In this document: positions 17,466-26,468 of the stretch, piece after piece
Layout of the letters: every line of letters begins with the position of its first letter
Position numbering within the stretch: the first letter of the stretch is position 1
Source: Thiobacillus sp. 0-1251
Lineage (GTDB): Bacteria > Pseudomonadota > Gammaproteobacteria > Burkholderiales > Thiobacillaceae
Reading direction: 5' to 3'
Assembly (NCBI GenBank): GCA_001899305.1
Contig: MKWL01000005.1
Location: forward strand, 101,639-159,522
Length of the DNA stretch: 57,884 nt
Made by a program: the position numbers and the translations under genes
Notes under the pieces: generated by a model
Database searches by the model: none
What the model was told of the DNA's origin: nothing
Seen by the model: only the letters and a program-made list of their open reading frames with translations

Positions 17466-19478
17466 ATGTCACATTTGGCATCCCTTGACGCTCATGTCCT
17501 CGATTTGGCTTGGGCCGGGGTGCTGTACTGGTTGGGAGTAGGCTTTTCAGCGCTGCTGCTGCAACGTCGGCACGGCCTACTCACCCGACTGATCTTTCCC
17601 CTTGGCGCATTGGGCGCATTGTTCATGGCAGGCATCGGCGTCGCCGGATTGCTGCTGCCCGCCTCGTCCATGGTGCTGCCCATCGGCCTGCCCGACCTGC
17701 CGTTCCATCTGCGGCTGGACGCCTTGTCTGCCTTCTTCATGGTGTTGCTGGGCGGCGCCGCATTCGGCATCACTGTGTATGCCTGCGGCTATTTCAGGAA
17801 CATGGCTGCAGGTCCGCTCGCCCTGCTCGCCCTCTGGTACCACCTGTTCCTGGCCGGGATGGTCACGGTGCTGCTGGCCGACGATGCCTACGCGTTCATG
17901 GTGGCCTGGGAAGTGATGGCCTTGTCGTCCTACTTCCTCGTCACCACCGACCACAAGATTCCCGAGATCCGCCGCGCCGGGTTTCTCTATCTGCTGATCG
18001 CGCACATCGGCGCGGTGTCCCTGCTGCTCACCTTCGGCGTGCTGCAGGGCGGCCATGGGGACTACACCTTCAACACCATGCGCCTCTCGGAGATGACGCC
18101 GTTCTGGTCCTCAGCGGCCTTCCTGCTGGCGCTGTTCGGTTTCGGCGCCAAGGCGGGCCTGGTACCGATACACGTGTGGCTGCCGGAAGCCCACCCCGCC
18201 GCGCCGTCGCCGGTATCGGCCCTGATGTCGGGCGTGATGCTGAAGACCGCCATCTACGGTCTACTCCGCGTCACCTTCGACCTGCTCAAAATGCAGCTTG
18301 GCTGGTGGGGCACGCTGGCATTGGCGCTGGGCTTGGTGACCGCCCTGTACGGCGTGATCTTCGCCGCCGTGCAATCGGACATGAAACGCCTCCTGGCCTG
18401 GTCCTCGATCGAGAATATCGGTGTGATCATCGCCGCCTTCGGCCTGACGCTGATTTTTCACACCGACGGCAAGGGCGCGCTGGCGGCACTGACGCTGACC
18501 GCCCTGCTGTACCACACCCTCAACCATGCGTTCTTCAAAGGCCTGCTGTTCGTCGGCACGGGTTCGGTGCTGCATGCCACCGGCGAGCGGCGCATGGGCC
18601 GCCTGGGCGGACTGATCCGCACCATGCCGTGGACAGCCTGGCTCACGCTGATCGGCGCGCTGGCCATCGCGGGCCTGCCGCCGCTCAATGGCTTCGTCTC
18701 GGAGTGGCTGTTGTTGCAGGCCTTCCTGCTGACACCGGGACTCACCCAGCCCTACCTCAACATGGTGATTCCGGTAGCGGCAGCCACGGTGGCGCTCGCC
18801 GCCGCGCTCGCCGCCTACGTGATGGTGAAGTTTTACGGCGTCATCTTCCTCGGGCAGCCGCGCGATCCGGCGCTGCAACATGCACACGAGGCAAGCTGGC
18901 CGGAGCGCCTGGGCATGCTGTGGCTGGCTGGCGCTTGCATCCTGCTGGGCCTGTTTCCCACGCTGGTCATCCAGTGGCTGGAACCAGTCGTGCTGATGCT
19001 GACCGGACAACGCCTGTCCGGCATCAGCAACTGGCTGTTGCTGACGCCGGTTTCGGCGGAGCGGGCGAGTTATGCGCCGCTGATTTTCCTGGCAGGTGTC
19101 ACAGCGGTGGTGGCGCTCACCTATCTGTGGGTACGCCGCGTCTATCACGGCAGGGTACGCCGCAGCGAACCGTGGGATTGTGGCTATCCGGAACAGAATA
19201 CGCGCATGCAGGACAGTGCCGAAGGCTTCGGCCAGCCGATCCGGCAGATCTTCGAGGTGTTCATGCGGGTGGAGCGCGAAACTCCCGATCCTTTCGACCG
19301 TCACCCGCATTACCGGGGTGACAGCCGCGACAAGCTCTGGCTGCTGATCTATCAGCCCATCGCCGACCTGACTGCCTGGTTGTCGATGCAGGCCGCACGC
19401 CTGCAACATGGCCGCATCCAGTGGTACCTGATCTACAGCTTCGTCACCCTGATCTTCCTCCTGGTATTTACACGATGA
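17466..19478 (+). CDS. HyfB/NuoL-like proton-conducting membrane subunit (Hyf-like complex without hydrogenase site)
   Basis: A 670-residue antiporter-like subunit related to HyfB/HycC and NuoL. Many hydrophobic helices are present, with the proton-channel segment around residues 140-260 (including WEVMALSSYFLV and the HVWLPEAHPAAPSPVSALMSG region). The C-terminal cytosolic extension (SEPWDCGYPEQNTRMQDSAEGF) is typical of HyfB. It is the first gene of a tight six-gene operon. The TGA overlaps the next ATG. In Hyf and related complexes this subunit couples electron transfer to proton translocation. The operator for RHH copy 1 lies directly upstream. Confidence 0.88.
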   Translation: MSHLASLDAHVLDLAWAGVLYWLGVGFSALLLQRRHGLLTRLIFPLGALGALFMAGIGVAGLLLPASSMVLPIGLPDLPFHLRLDALSAFFMVLLGGAAFGITVYACGYFRNMAAGPLALLALWYHLFLAGMVTVLLADDAYAFMVAWEVMALSSYFLVTTDHKIPEIRRAGFLYLLIAHIGAVSLLLTFGVLQGGHGDYTFNTMRLSEMTPFWSSAAFLLALFGFGAKAGLVPIHVWLPEAHPAAPSPVSALMSGVMLKTAIYGLLRVTFDLLKMQLGWWGTLALALGLVTALYGVIFAAVQSDMKRLLAWSSIENIGVIIAAFGLTLIFHTDGKGALAALTLTALLYHTLNHAFFKGLLFVGTGSVLHATGERRMGRLGGLIRTMPWTAWLTLIGALAIAGLPPLNGFVSEWLLLQAFLLTPGLTQPYLNMVIPVAAATVALAAALAAYVMVKFYGVIFLGQPRDPALQHAHEASWPERLGMLWLAGACILLGLFPTLVIQWLEPVVLMLTGQRLSGISNWLLLTPVSAERASYAPLIFLAGVTAVVALTYLWVRRVYHGRVRRSEPWDCGYPEQNTRMQDSAEGFGQPIRQIFEVFMRVERETPDPFDRHPHYRGDSRDKLWLLIYQPIADLTAWLSMQAARLQHGRIQWYLIYSFVTLIFLLVFTR

Positions 19479-20419
19479 GCGCCGGCATCCTCCTGCAAGT
19501 CGCCCAGACCCTGTTGGCCATCCTGCTGGCACCGCTGCTGATGGGCTGGGTCAACCAGTGCCGCGCCTGGCTGCAGGGGCGCAGCGCGCCACCCATCACC
19601 CAGCCTTACCGCTCCCTGCGCAAACTGTTCCACAAGGACGCGGTGATCGCGCACACTGCCTCGCCGCTGTTCCGTTTCGCGCCCTACATGAAGTTTGCCT
19701 GCATGGCGCTGGCGGCCGGCATCGTGCCGACCATCGCCAACGATCTGTCCTTCTCGCCAGCAGCGGACGTCATTGCCCTGGTGGGCATCTTCGCGCTGGC
19801 ACGGGTGTTCCTGGCGCTGGCGGCCATGGACATCGGCACCCCGTTCGGCACCCTCGGGGCACGAAGGGACATGCTGGTGTCTTTCCTGGCCGAGCCTGCG
19901 CTACTCATGGTGTTCTTCACCGCCAGCCTGATTTCGCAGTCCACTGAACTTCCCATCATCGTCGCCACCCTGGCGCACAAGGCCTTCGCCATCCACCCCA
20001 GCCTGGCGTTCGCGGCAGTGGCGTTCTGGATGATCTCGGTGGCGGAGAACGCGCGCATCCCCGTTGACAACCCCAGTACGCACCTAGAATTGACGATGAT
20101 CCACGAGGCCATGATCCTGGAGTATTCCGCCCGGCATCTCGCCCTGATCGAATGGGCGGGGGCATTGAAACTGTTCACCTACTCCGCGCTGGGCATCGCG
20201 CTGTTCCTGCCCTGGGGCATCGCGCTCCAGGGTGATATCGCCGCCTTGCCTTTGGCGCTGGCCGCCATCGTGGCGAAGCTTGCGGTCGGCGGCGCCGCGT
20301 TGTCGTTCATGGAAGTCGTCTCCGCCAAGGTGCGCCTGTTCCGCGTTCCGGAGTTTCTCGGCACGGCCTTCCTGCTGGCTGTACTGGGCATGCTGATCCA
20401 TTTCCTGCTGGAGGGATGA
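19475..20419 (+). CDS. HyfC/NuoH-like membrane subunit
   Basis: A 314-residue integral membrane protein related to HyfC, HycD and NuoH, which anchors the peripheral arm to the membrane arm. Conserved segments include YRSLRKLFHKDAV, DIGTPFGTLGARRDM and ENARIPVDNPSTHLELTMIHE, the last corresponding to the NuoH quinone-site loop. The start ATG 19475 overlaps the stop of the previous gene (ATGA). Eight or more hydrophobic helices are visible. Confidence 0.88.
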   Translation: MSAGILLQVAQTLLAILLAPLLMGWVNQCRAWLQGRSAPPITQPYRSLRKLFHKDAVIAHTASPLFRFAPYMKFACMALAAGIVPTIANDLSFSPAADVIALVGIFALARVFLALAAMDIGTPFGTLGARRDMLVSFLAEPALLMVFFTASLISQSTELPIIVATLAHKAFAIHPSLAFAAVAFWMISVAENARIPVDNPSTHLELTMIHEAMILEYSARHLALIEWAGALKLFTYSALGIALFLPWGIALQGDIAALPLALAAIVAKLAVGGAALSFMEVVSAKVRLFRVPEFLGTAFLLAVLGMLIHFLLEG

Positions 20420-20467
20420 GATGGGATCGAACGCGATTCGCACATTGAACGCCGGGTGGAAAACATC

Positions 20468-21133
20468 ATGACGGCATTGGCCTATCATCTTCAGATCGTC
20501 AACCTGCTTGCGGCCCTGCTGCTGCTGATCTCGTTCGCCATGTTGTCGCAGCGTCGCGTCGTCGGCCTGGTGACCCTATTCGCCTGGCAGGGTGCGGCGC
20601 TGGCCTTGTCCACGGCCATCGTCGCCTGGTCCACCGGCCAGCACCACCTGTATTACTCGGCGGCCATGACGCTGGGGCTCAAGGTGATCGCCATGCCTTG
20701 GTACTTCTACCACTTGGTGAAAAAGCTGAACGTGAACCGGGTCGTGGAGCCGATGATCAACATCCCGACCACGATGCTGATCGGCATCGTGCTGGTGATC
20801 TTCGCCTTCAACCTGGCGCTGCCCATCTCGGAAATGTCCGGCACGGTGACGCGCTCGACCCTGGGCATCGCCATGGCCTGCGTGCTGCTCGCCTTCCTCA
20901 TGATGATCACGCGCACCAAGGCCATCCCGCAAGTGATCGGTTTCCTGTCCATGGAGAACGGCCTGTTCTTCGCCGCCACCAGCGCGACCTACGGCATGCC
21001 CCTGGTGGTGGAACTGGGCGTGGCCCTGGACGTGCTGGTCGGCGTGTTCGTGCTCGGCATCTTCATCTTCCAGATCCGCGAGACGTTCGACTCGCTGGAT
21101 CTGAAGCACATGGAAAAGCTCAAGGAAAAATAG
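20468..21133 (+). CDS. HyfE/NuoK-like membrane subunit
   Basis: A 221-residue membrane protein of the HyfE type, containing a NuoK-like core. About six hydrophobic helices are visible, with a conserved acidic residue in the middle (GFLSMENGLFF). I choose ATG 20468 (MTALAYH) because a GGTGGA sequence precedes it; ATG 20456 adds four residues. A 48 bp gap separates it from the hyfC-like gene. Its position between C-like and F-like genes matches hyf gene order, except that hyfD is absent. Confidence 0.82.
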   Translation: MTALAYHLQIVNLLAALLLLISFAMLSQRRVVGLVTLFAWQGAALALSTAIVAWSTGQHHLYYSAAMTLGLKVIAMPWYFYHLVKKLNVNRVVEPMINIPTTMLIGIVLVIFAFNLALPISEMSGTVTRSTLGIAMACVLLAFLMMITRTKAIPQVIGFLSMENGLFFAATSATYGMPLVVELGVALDVLVGVFVLGIFIFQIRETFDSLDLKHMEKLKEK

Positions 21134-21136
21134 GTC

Positions 21137-22588
21137 ATGGAACTGTTCTGGCTACTCGGCATTCCGCTGACAGGCGGCATTTTCCTGGCGCTGTGGGGCT
21201 ACCGGCGCAACGCACCGGAGATCAACGCGCTCTTCAGCCTGCTCACGCTGGCGATGGCGGCACTACTGACTGTGCGCATCGTCGAGGCGGGTCCGATGAT
21301 GGTGGGCAACGGCTGGTTCTTCATCGATTCGTTCAATGTGTTCCTGGTTGCGCTGACCGCCTTCGTCGCTTTTACCACCGCCCTGTTCTCGCGTCCCTAC
21401 ATGCGCATCGAACAGGAACACGGCCGCCTCAACGCCACGCGCCTGCGCCTGTATCACAGCAGCTACCAGATCTTCATCGGGGCCATGCTGCTGGCGCTGA
21501 CCACCAACAACATGGGCATCCTGTGGGTGGCGATGGAGGCCGCGACGCTCGCCACCGTGCTGCTGGTCTCGCTGTATCGCACCCCGGCCTCGCTGGAAGC
21601 GGCCTGGAAATATTTCATCCTGTGTGGCGTAGGCATCGCGCTGGCGCTGTTCGGCACCATCCTGCTTTATTTCGCGGCGGAGAAAGTACTGGGTTCGGGC
21701 GGCAACGCGCTGTTGTGGACGCACCTGAACGGCGTGAAGGCCCAGCTCGAGCCCACGGTGCTGTCGCTGGCCTTTGTTTTCCTGCTGGTCGGCTACGGGA
21801 CGAAAGTTGGTCTGGCGCCGCTGCACAGCTGGCTGCCGGATGCTCACGCCGAGGGCCCGACGCCGGTGTCCGCCGTGCTCTCCGGTCTGCTGCTCAACGT
21901 CGCACTGTATGCGGTGATGCGCTCCAAGGTGCTGGTGGATGGTGCGCTCGGCAACGACATGGCGGGTACGCTGATGATGGGCTTCGGTTTGCTTTCCGTC
22001 GTGCTGGCGGCATTCCTGATCGTGCGTCAGACCGACGTCAAGCGCATGTTCGCCTACTCCTCCATCGAACACATGGGGCTGATCACGTTCGCTTTCGGCA
22101 TGGGCGGCGCAGTGACGAACTTTGCCGGCCTGCTGCACATGACCATGCATTCGCTCACCAAGTCCGCCATATTCTTTGCCGTCGGCCATGCCACGCAAAA
22201 AACCGGCACGCAATTGATGGACGACATCCGCGGCCTCATCAAGACCAATCCCACCCTCGGCTGGGGCCTGATGCTCGGCACCGTCGCCATCCTCGGCATG
22301 CCGCCGTTCGGCGTGTTCGCCAGCGAATTCCTCATCATCACCACCGCCATGCACGAGCATCCCTGGGCCACGCCCTTCCTGCTGCTGGCGCTGGGCGTGG
22401 CCTTCGCAGCCATCTTCGGCAAGGTGCAGCCCATGGTGTTCGGCGAGACCGAGCTGCCGAAGCTGCCTTACCAGCCCGCGCAGACACCGGTGTTCCTGCA
22501 TCTGGGGCTGGTGTTGATGCTGGGCCTGTTCATCCCGCCATATCTCGCCGCCTGGTACAGGCAGGCGGCCCATCTGCTGGGAGGCTGA
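21137..22588 (+). CDS. HyfF/NuoM-like proton-conducting membrane subunit
   Basis: A 483-residue second antiporter-like subunit, related to HyfF and NuoN/M. The hallmark region HSWLPDAHAEGPTPVSAVLSG and the later VKRMFAYSSIEHMGL segment are clear, with about 14 hydrophobic helices. It starts 3 bp after the hyfE-like gene. Two antiporter-like subunits in one operon imply translocation of several protons per turnover. The next gene begins 1 bp after its stop. Confidence 0.88.
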   Translation: MELFWLLGIPLTGGIFLALWGYRRNAPEINALFSLLTLAMAALLTVRIVEAGPMMVGNGWFFIDSFNVFLVALTAFVAFTTALFSRPYMRIEQEHGRLNATRLRLYHSSYQIFIGAMLLALTTNNMGILWVAMEAATLATVLLVSLYRTPASLEAAWKYFILCGVGIALALFGTILLYFAAEKVLGSGGNALLWTHLNGVKAQLEPTVLSLAFVFLLVGYGTKVGLAPLHSWLPDAHAEGPTPVSAVLSGLLLNVALYAVMRSKVLVDGALGNDMAGTLMMGFGLLSVVLAAFLIVRQTDVKRMFAYSSIEHMGLITFAFGMGGAVTNFAGLLHMTMHSLTKSAIFFAVGHATQKTGTQLMDDIRGLIKTNPTLGWGLMLGTVAILGMPPFGVFASEFLIITTAMHEHPWATPFLLLALGVAFAAIFGKVQPMVFGETELPKLPYQPAQTPVFLHLGLVLMLGLFIPPYLAAWYRQAAHLLGG

Positions 22589-22589
22589 G

Positions 22590-24140
22590 ATGAAAATCGG
22601 CGATCACGAGTGGCGTCTCGACTCCATCGGCCCGCACATCTGGCGCGGCAGTATGGAAACCGGGCAATTGCTCGCGCTGTCGCGCGCGGTCAAGGAGGAA
22701 GGCGGACAGCTCGTCGCACTGTGGGGTTCGGACGACCGCCACCTGAACGGCGGCTTCGGTATTCATGTCGCCCTGCTCACGGGCCTGGGGTTGGCCTGGG
22801 TGAGTTGCGTCCTGCCGGCGGAGGCGCCCGCCTATCCCGATCTCGCGCATATCTTCCCGCAAGCCGATCGCATGCAGCGTGCGGCCTTCGATCTGCTCGG
22901 CATCACTGCCACCGATGCGGTGGACGAGCGCAAATGGCTGCGCCACAACGCCTGGGCCGCAAGCGAATTCCCCCTGCGCAAGGATTTCTCGTCGCTCGCC
23001 GCTCGCCGCTCACCGCTCCCGGAGGCCGACGCCTATCCTTTCATTTACGTGCAGGGCGATGGCGTCCACGAAATCGCAGTCGGTCCCATCCACGCCGGGA
23101 CCATCGAGCCCGGACATTTCCGCTTCTCCATCATTGGCGACCGTATCCTCAAGCTGGAAGCGCGCCTGGGCTACGCCCACAAGGGCATCGAAAAACGTTT
23201 CGAGGGCATGGAACTCGCCACCGGCGCCAGGCTCGCCGGACGCGTGTCCGGCGATTCGCACAGCGCCTATGCCTGGGCCTATTGCATGGCCGTCGAGATG
23301 GCGACCGCCAGCACGGTACCCGAACGGGCGTTGTGGCTGCGCGCCCTGTTCCTGGAAATCGAACGCATCGCCAACCATCTGGGCGATCTCGGCTACCTGG
23401 GCAACGACGTGGCGCTTGCGTTCGGCTTCATGCAGTTCTGGCGCCTGAAAGAAGACTGGCTGCGGATGAGCATCAAGCTGTTCGGCCACCGCTATCTGTT
23501 CGATTGCATCACGCCGGGCGGCGTGGCCACGGATATCGACGCCGCAGGGTGTGCCGAACTCGACGCCCTGGCCTGCCGCATCGAGGCCGAAATACGTGAG
23601 CTCAAGATCATCTATGACGAGCATGCCACCCTGCAGGACCGCTTTGCCGACACCGGCATCTGCAAACCCGAGCTGGCCGCGCAACTGGGTTTGACCGGGC
23701 TGGCCGGTCGCGCCAGCGCCCAGACCTGGGATGTGCGTACGCAATTTCCGCAGGTCCCCTATGACCGACTGGATGTGAACATGGCGACCCAGCGCCGGGG
23801 CGATGTGCTGGCGCGCGCGGAAGTGCGCTTTGCCGAAGTGTACGAATCCCTGCGATTGATCCGCGACATCCTCAAGCGCCTGCCGGCGGGCGGCATACAC
23901 GCGCCGCTCCAGCCGGCGCAAGCTGCATGCGAAGGTCTGGGCTGGGTGGAAGGCTGGCGCGGCGAGGTGGTGGTGGCAGTCAGGATTGCGGCCGACGGCA
24001 CGCTCGACCGCGTGCATCCGCACGATCCGTCCTGGCAGAACTGGCCGCTGGTGGAAATGGGCGTGCTGGGCAACATCGTGCCCGACTTCCCGCTCATCAA
24101 CAAATCCTTCAACCTCTCCTACAGCGGACCGGATTTATAA
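22590..24140 (+). CDS. HyfG-like fused NuoC-NuoD large subunit lacking NiFe cysteines
   Basis: A 516-residue fusion. Residues 1-150 resemble NuoC; residues 160-516 resemble NuoD and hydrogenase large subunits (VGPIHAGTIEPGHFRF). In real group 4 hydrogenases a CGICxxxH motif and a C-terminal DPCxxC bind nickel and iron. Here the first site reads RVSGDSH (residues 218-224) and the C-terminus ends NLSYSGPDL, so no CxxC pair remains. This subunit therefore cannot carry a NiFe centre. It resembles the energy-converting-hydrogenase-related (Ehr) complexes. A short GC-rich simple repeat lies inside the gene near 22988-23022. The electron donor and substrate are unknown. Confidence 0.85.
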   Translation: MKIGDHEWRLDSIGPHIWRGSMETGQLLALSRAVKEEGGQLVALWGSDDRHLNGGFGIHVALLTGLGLAWVSCVLPAEAPAYPDLAHIFPQADRMQRAAFDLLGITATDAVDERKWLRHNAWAASEFPLRKDFSSLAARRSPLPEADAYPFIYVQGDGVHEIAVGPIHAGTIEPGHFRFSIIGDRILKLEARLGYAHKGIEKRFEGMELATGARLAGRVSGDSHSAYAWAYCMAVEMATASTVPERALWLRALFLEIERIANHLGDLGYLGNDVALAFGFMQFWRLKEDWLRMSIKLFGHRYLFDCITPGGVATDIDAAGCAELDALACRIEAEIRELKIIYDEHATLQDRFADTGICKPELAAQLGLTGLAGRASAQTWDVRTQFPQVPYDRLDVNMATQRRGDVLARAEVRFAEVYESLRLIRDILKRLPAGGIHAPLQPAQAACEGLGWVEGWRGEVVVAVRIAADGTLDRVHPHDPSWQNWPLVEMGVLGNIVPDFPLINKSFNLSYSGPDL

Positions 24141-24141
24141 G

Positions 24142-24675
24142 ATGGCTTCGTATCTGATCCTCCAGAAGATCCTCAAGACCGGCTTCGTCTCCGAACCGGC
24201 GCCCCAGGCCGACCCCGCGCTGCGCACACGCGAGCAGGCACTGCAGGCGGAAATTCTCAAAGTATTCGGCCAGGCGGTGGCGATCCGCCACGTCGATGCC
24301 GGCTCCTGCAACGGCTGCGAACTGGAAATTCATGCGCTCAACGGTCCGCACTACAACATCGATGGCCTGGGCGTGAAGTTCTCCGCCAGCCCCCGGCACG
24401 TCGATGTACTGCTGGTGACCGGCCCGGTTTCGCGCCACATGGAAGCCGCGTTGAAACGCGCCTACGACGCCATACCGGATCCCAAGTGGGTCGTGGCCAT
24501 GGGCGAGTGCGCCTGCACCGGCGGGATGTTCGGCGAGAGCTACGCGTCGTGCGGAAAGATATCCAACGTCATCCCCGTCGACGTCGAAGTGCCGGGTTGC
24601 CCCCCCACCCCGACCGCGCTGCTGCAAGGCATCCTGGCTGCCGTCAGCAAGGGCGCGTCCAACGCAAGCGGCTAG
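24142..24675 (+). CDS. HyfI/NuoB-like [4Fe-4S] subunit
   Basis: A 177-residue small subunit related to HyfI, HycG and NuoB. The cysteines that hold the N2-type [4Fe-4S] cluster are retained: Cys56 and Cys59 (SCNGCE), Cys123 (GECACTGG) and Cys153 (PGCPPTP). It begins 1 bp after the large subunit and is the last gene of the operon. No ferredoxin-like subunits (HyfA or HyfH types) are encoded here, so electrons must come from an outside partner, or the cluster serves a non-redox-chain purpose. Confidence 0.88.
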   Translation: MASYLILQKILKTGFVSEPAPQADPALRTREQALQAEILKVFGQAVAIRHVDAGSCNGCELEIHALNGPHYNIDGLGVKFSASPRHVDVLLVTGPVSRHMEAALKRAYDAIPDPKWVVAMGECACTGGMFGESYASCGKISNVIPVDVEVPGCPPTPTALLQGILAAVSKGASNASG

Positions 24676-24749
24676 GGAAACGTCCTACAGGCAGGCCCAG
24701 CCATCATCGTGCCGTCCCTGCCGGGGTCGCCCGTATTCGCTTGACCGGT

Positions 24750-25889
24750 CTAGGCTTTGGGTTTTCTGCCGGGGCTGGCGGCCGGGATATATCCCGAGAT
24801 CCGATACAGCATCCCTTCGCTTTTCTTGCCCTTGATGAAGCGCGTGGAGTGGCACGCGATGACGTCCCCTCTTTTCGACAATTCGGCCAGATGAAGCCGA
24901 ACGTCTTCCAGCGGGATTCGGGTTGCCGCGGCGATCTCGGCGTCGAACTGCTCGCCGCGACTTTTCAGGTATTGATGGATTTTCTGCATATCTGAGGTAC
25001 CTGATTTCATGAGTGACGAGACCTTGGGGCAGGCAGCCTGCTTTGCCCAGGGCAATTCAGCCCCCTCGCGCAAGCTGGTAACGATTGCTGAAAAATCGAG
25101 TGGGATCCGATCGGCAAGCGCACTCGCTCGTTTTTCCAGCTGTCCCCAATCGAGGGGACAGGCCGGTCCGACACATGCACAGGCAATATGATTGTCGCCG
25201 CCAGGGACCGTCCCCAAATGCACATGCCCTTGGAAGACTTCGCTCAACAAGGCCAGGTGTCTGGACCAGTATTTCCGGGGCCCGGCGAAGTTGGCGACAA
25301 GCAGTCCCCCAGAGCGGAGCCGGTTACGTGCCGCCTGATAGAAGGTGCGACTGAGAAACGTCGGGGCGATGCCTCGGGCGTCGAAGCCATCCAGCAACAG
25401 TACGTCGGTATCGCCTTCCGCCTCGGGGAGATACGCGGCTGCATCGGCCTGGACGATCGCCAGGCGTTCATCGTCGGGTACGCCGAACGCCTGGCGCAAC
25501 GCGATGACGTCGGGGTTCAACTCGACCACGGTCAAGCGTGTGCGGGGCAGATGGCGGTGGCAGAACTTGGCCAGCGACCCACCACCCAACCCGACCAGCA
25601 ACACATGGCCCGGATTCGGCGCGAACAGCAGAAAAGCCATCATCTTGCGGGTATAGGCGATATCCAGGGCGAAAGGATCATCGATGCGCATGGAGCTCTG
25701 GATGAAATCCAGATTAAACAGCAGTTGCCGTGTCTCGCCGTCGTCGATGATGAAAGGCCTGGCGTAACGCCCGTCCAGAATCTGCTCGTAGAGTCTCACA
25801 GGATCGCTCTGCGACGATTCGAGTACGCACACCTTGACCGGTTCGCCCGCCACCTTGCCGGGCAACTCCAGCAGCGGGGGGCGACTCAT
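24750..25889 (-). CDS. Spermidine-synthase-like domain fused to a winged-helix domain
   Basis: A 379-residue two-domain protein. Residues 60-240 form a Rossmann fold of the spermidine synthase/SAM-dependent type: the nucleotide loop GLGGGSLAKF near 101-110, acidic VVELNPD near 121-127 and LLLDGFDARG near 165-173. Residues about 302-368 resemble a winged helix (MQKIHQYLKSRGEQFDAEIA, then LHLAELSKRGDVIA). The frame is continuous between the two. The start is taken as ATG 25889; a TTG at 25967 is possible and no clear ribosome-binding site decides. It converges on the Hyf-like operon and is divergent from RHH copy 2, so it may be under the same repressor. Enzyme activity is not certain. Confidence 0.7.
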   Translation of the reverse strand: MSRPPLLELPGKVAGEPVKVCVLESSQSDPVRLYEQILDGRYARPFIIDDGETRQLLFNLDFIQSSMRIDDPFALDIAYTRKMMAFLLFAPNPGHVLLVGLGGGSLAKFCHRHLPRTRLTVVELNPDVIALRQAFGVPDDERLAIVQADAAAYLPEAEGDTDVLLLDGFDARGIAPTFLSRTFYQAARNRLRSGGLLVANFAGPRKYWSRHLALLSEVFQGHVHLGTVPGGDNHIACACVGPACPLDWGQLEKRASALADRIPLDFSAIVTSLREGAELPWAKQAACPKVSSLMKSGTSDMQKIHQYLKSRGEQFDAEIAAATRIPLEDVRLHLAELSKRGDVIACHSTRFIKGKKSEGMLYRISGYIPAASPGRKPKA

Positions 25890-25990
25890 GGGGGCGGCGA
25901 TGGCGGAAGCGGAATGGGACAAGAATGACGAAGACCTATAAACGTGTCTGCCAATTACGCATGGCAAAAAGCGCGATCGATCAAATCACA

Positions 25991-26027
25991 TCATCAGATG
26001 ACATTCTCATGATAATACAATTATCAT
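25991..26027. promoter_or_regulatory. Candidate RHH operator 2
   Basis: The perfect inverted repeat ATGATAAT-ACA-ATTATCAT occupies 26009-26027, 33 bp before the RHH copy 2 start. It has the same 8-3-8 design as operator 1, with half-sites differing at one base (ATGATAAT against ATGTTAAT). A second, shorter palindrome TCATC-A-GATGA (25991-26001) is centred on the CAG core seen in operator 1. The site lies in the divergent gap between the spermidine-synthase-like fusion gene and RHH copy 2. Confidence 0.6.
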
Positions 26028-26060
26028 ATTATCCCTACCCCGCCCATCACGAGTCCCGCT

Positions 26061-26267
26061 ATGGAAAACCGTACCGCCAGGATGACCATCCTGATCGATC
26101 CGCTCAAAAAGGAAATTTTCGAGGACATCTGTACGCAACAAGACCTCACGTCGTCGCAAGTCATTCGCAAATTGATGCGCCAGTACATCATCGATCACGC
26201 GGGCCCGCGAGAACTGCCCGGATGGTTGACCGGGCCTGCCCCCAAGGCAGAAAACCCATCGAAGTGA
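26061..26267 (+). CDS. Ribbon-helix-helix DNA-binding protein, copy 2
   Basis: A 68-residue RHH protein, close paralogue of the one at 17169: same N-terminus (MENRTAR), same strand-helix-helix layout and same tail (RELPGWLT). The strand residues that contact DNA are nearly identical (RMTILIDP against RLTVLIDP), which fits recognition of near-identical operators. The gene is divergent from the spermidine-synthase-like fusion. A weakly structured 200 bp gap separates it from the convergent cbbO. Confidence 0.82.
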   Translation: MENRTARMTILIDPLKKEIFEDICTQQDLTSSQVIRKLMRQYIIDHAGPRELPGWLTGPAPKAENPSK

Positions 26268-26468
26268 ACGTAAACAAGAACGGCAAGACAGCCGCTCTTT
26301 AAATATTGGGAAGGCGATATGCCGGCGCTCAAAGTCCTGGGCGTCCCGGTTCGAACGGATCGGCAACCCCCACCGGCGCTCCGCACGGCCGTTGCCCATC
26401 ATTACCCGTAAAGGGTGCACGGTGGTCGCAGACAGACGTGTCCGCAGGCTGCTTCCAATATCCCGGCT

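Noticed and set aside
20698-22593. Plus-strand 631-codon open frame
   Set aside because: It is an out-of-frame Arg/Gly/His-rich shadow of the hyfE- and hyfF-like genes.
22590-24675. A functional group 4 NiFe hydrogenase
   Set aside because: Both CxxC motifs for the NiFe centre are missing and there are no maturation or ferredoxin genes nearby.
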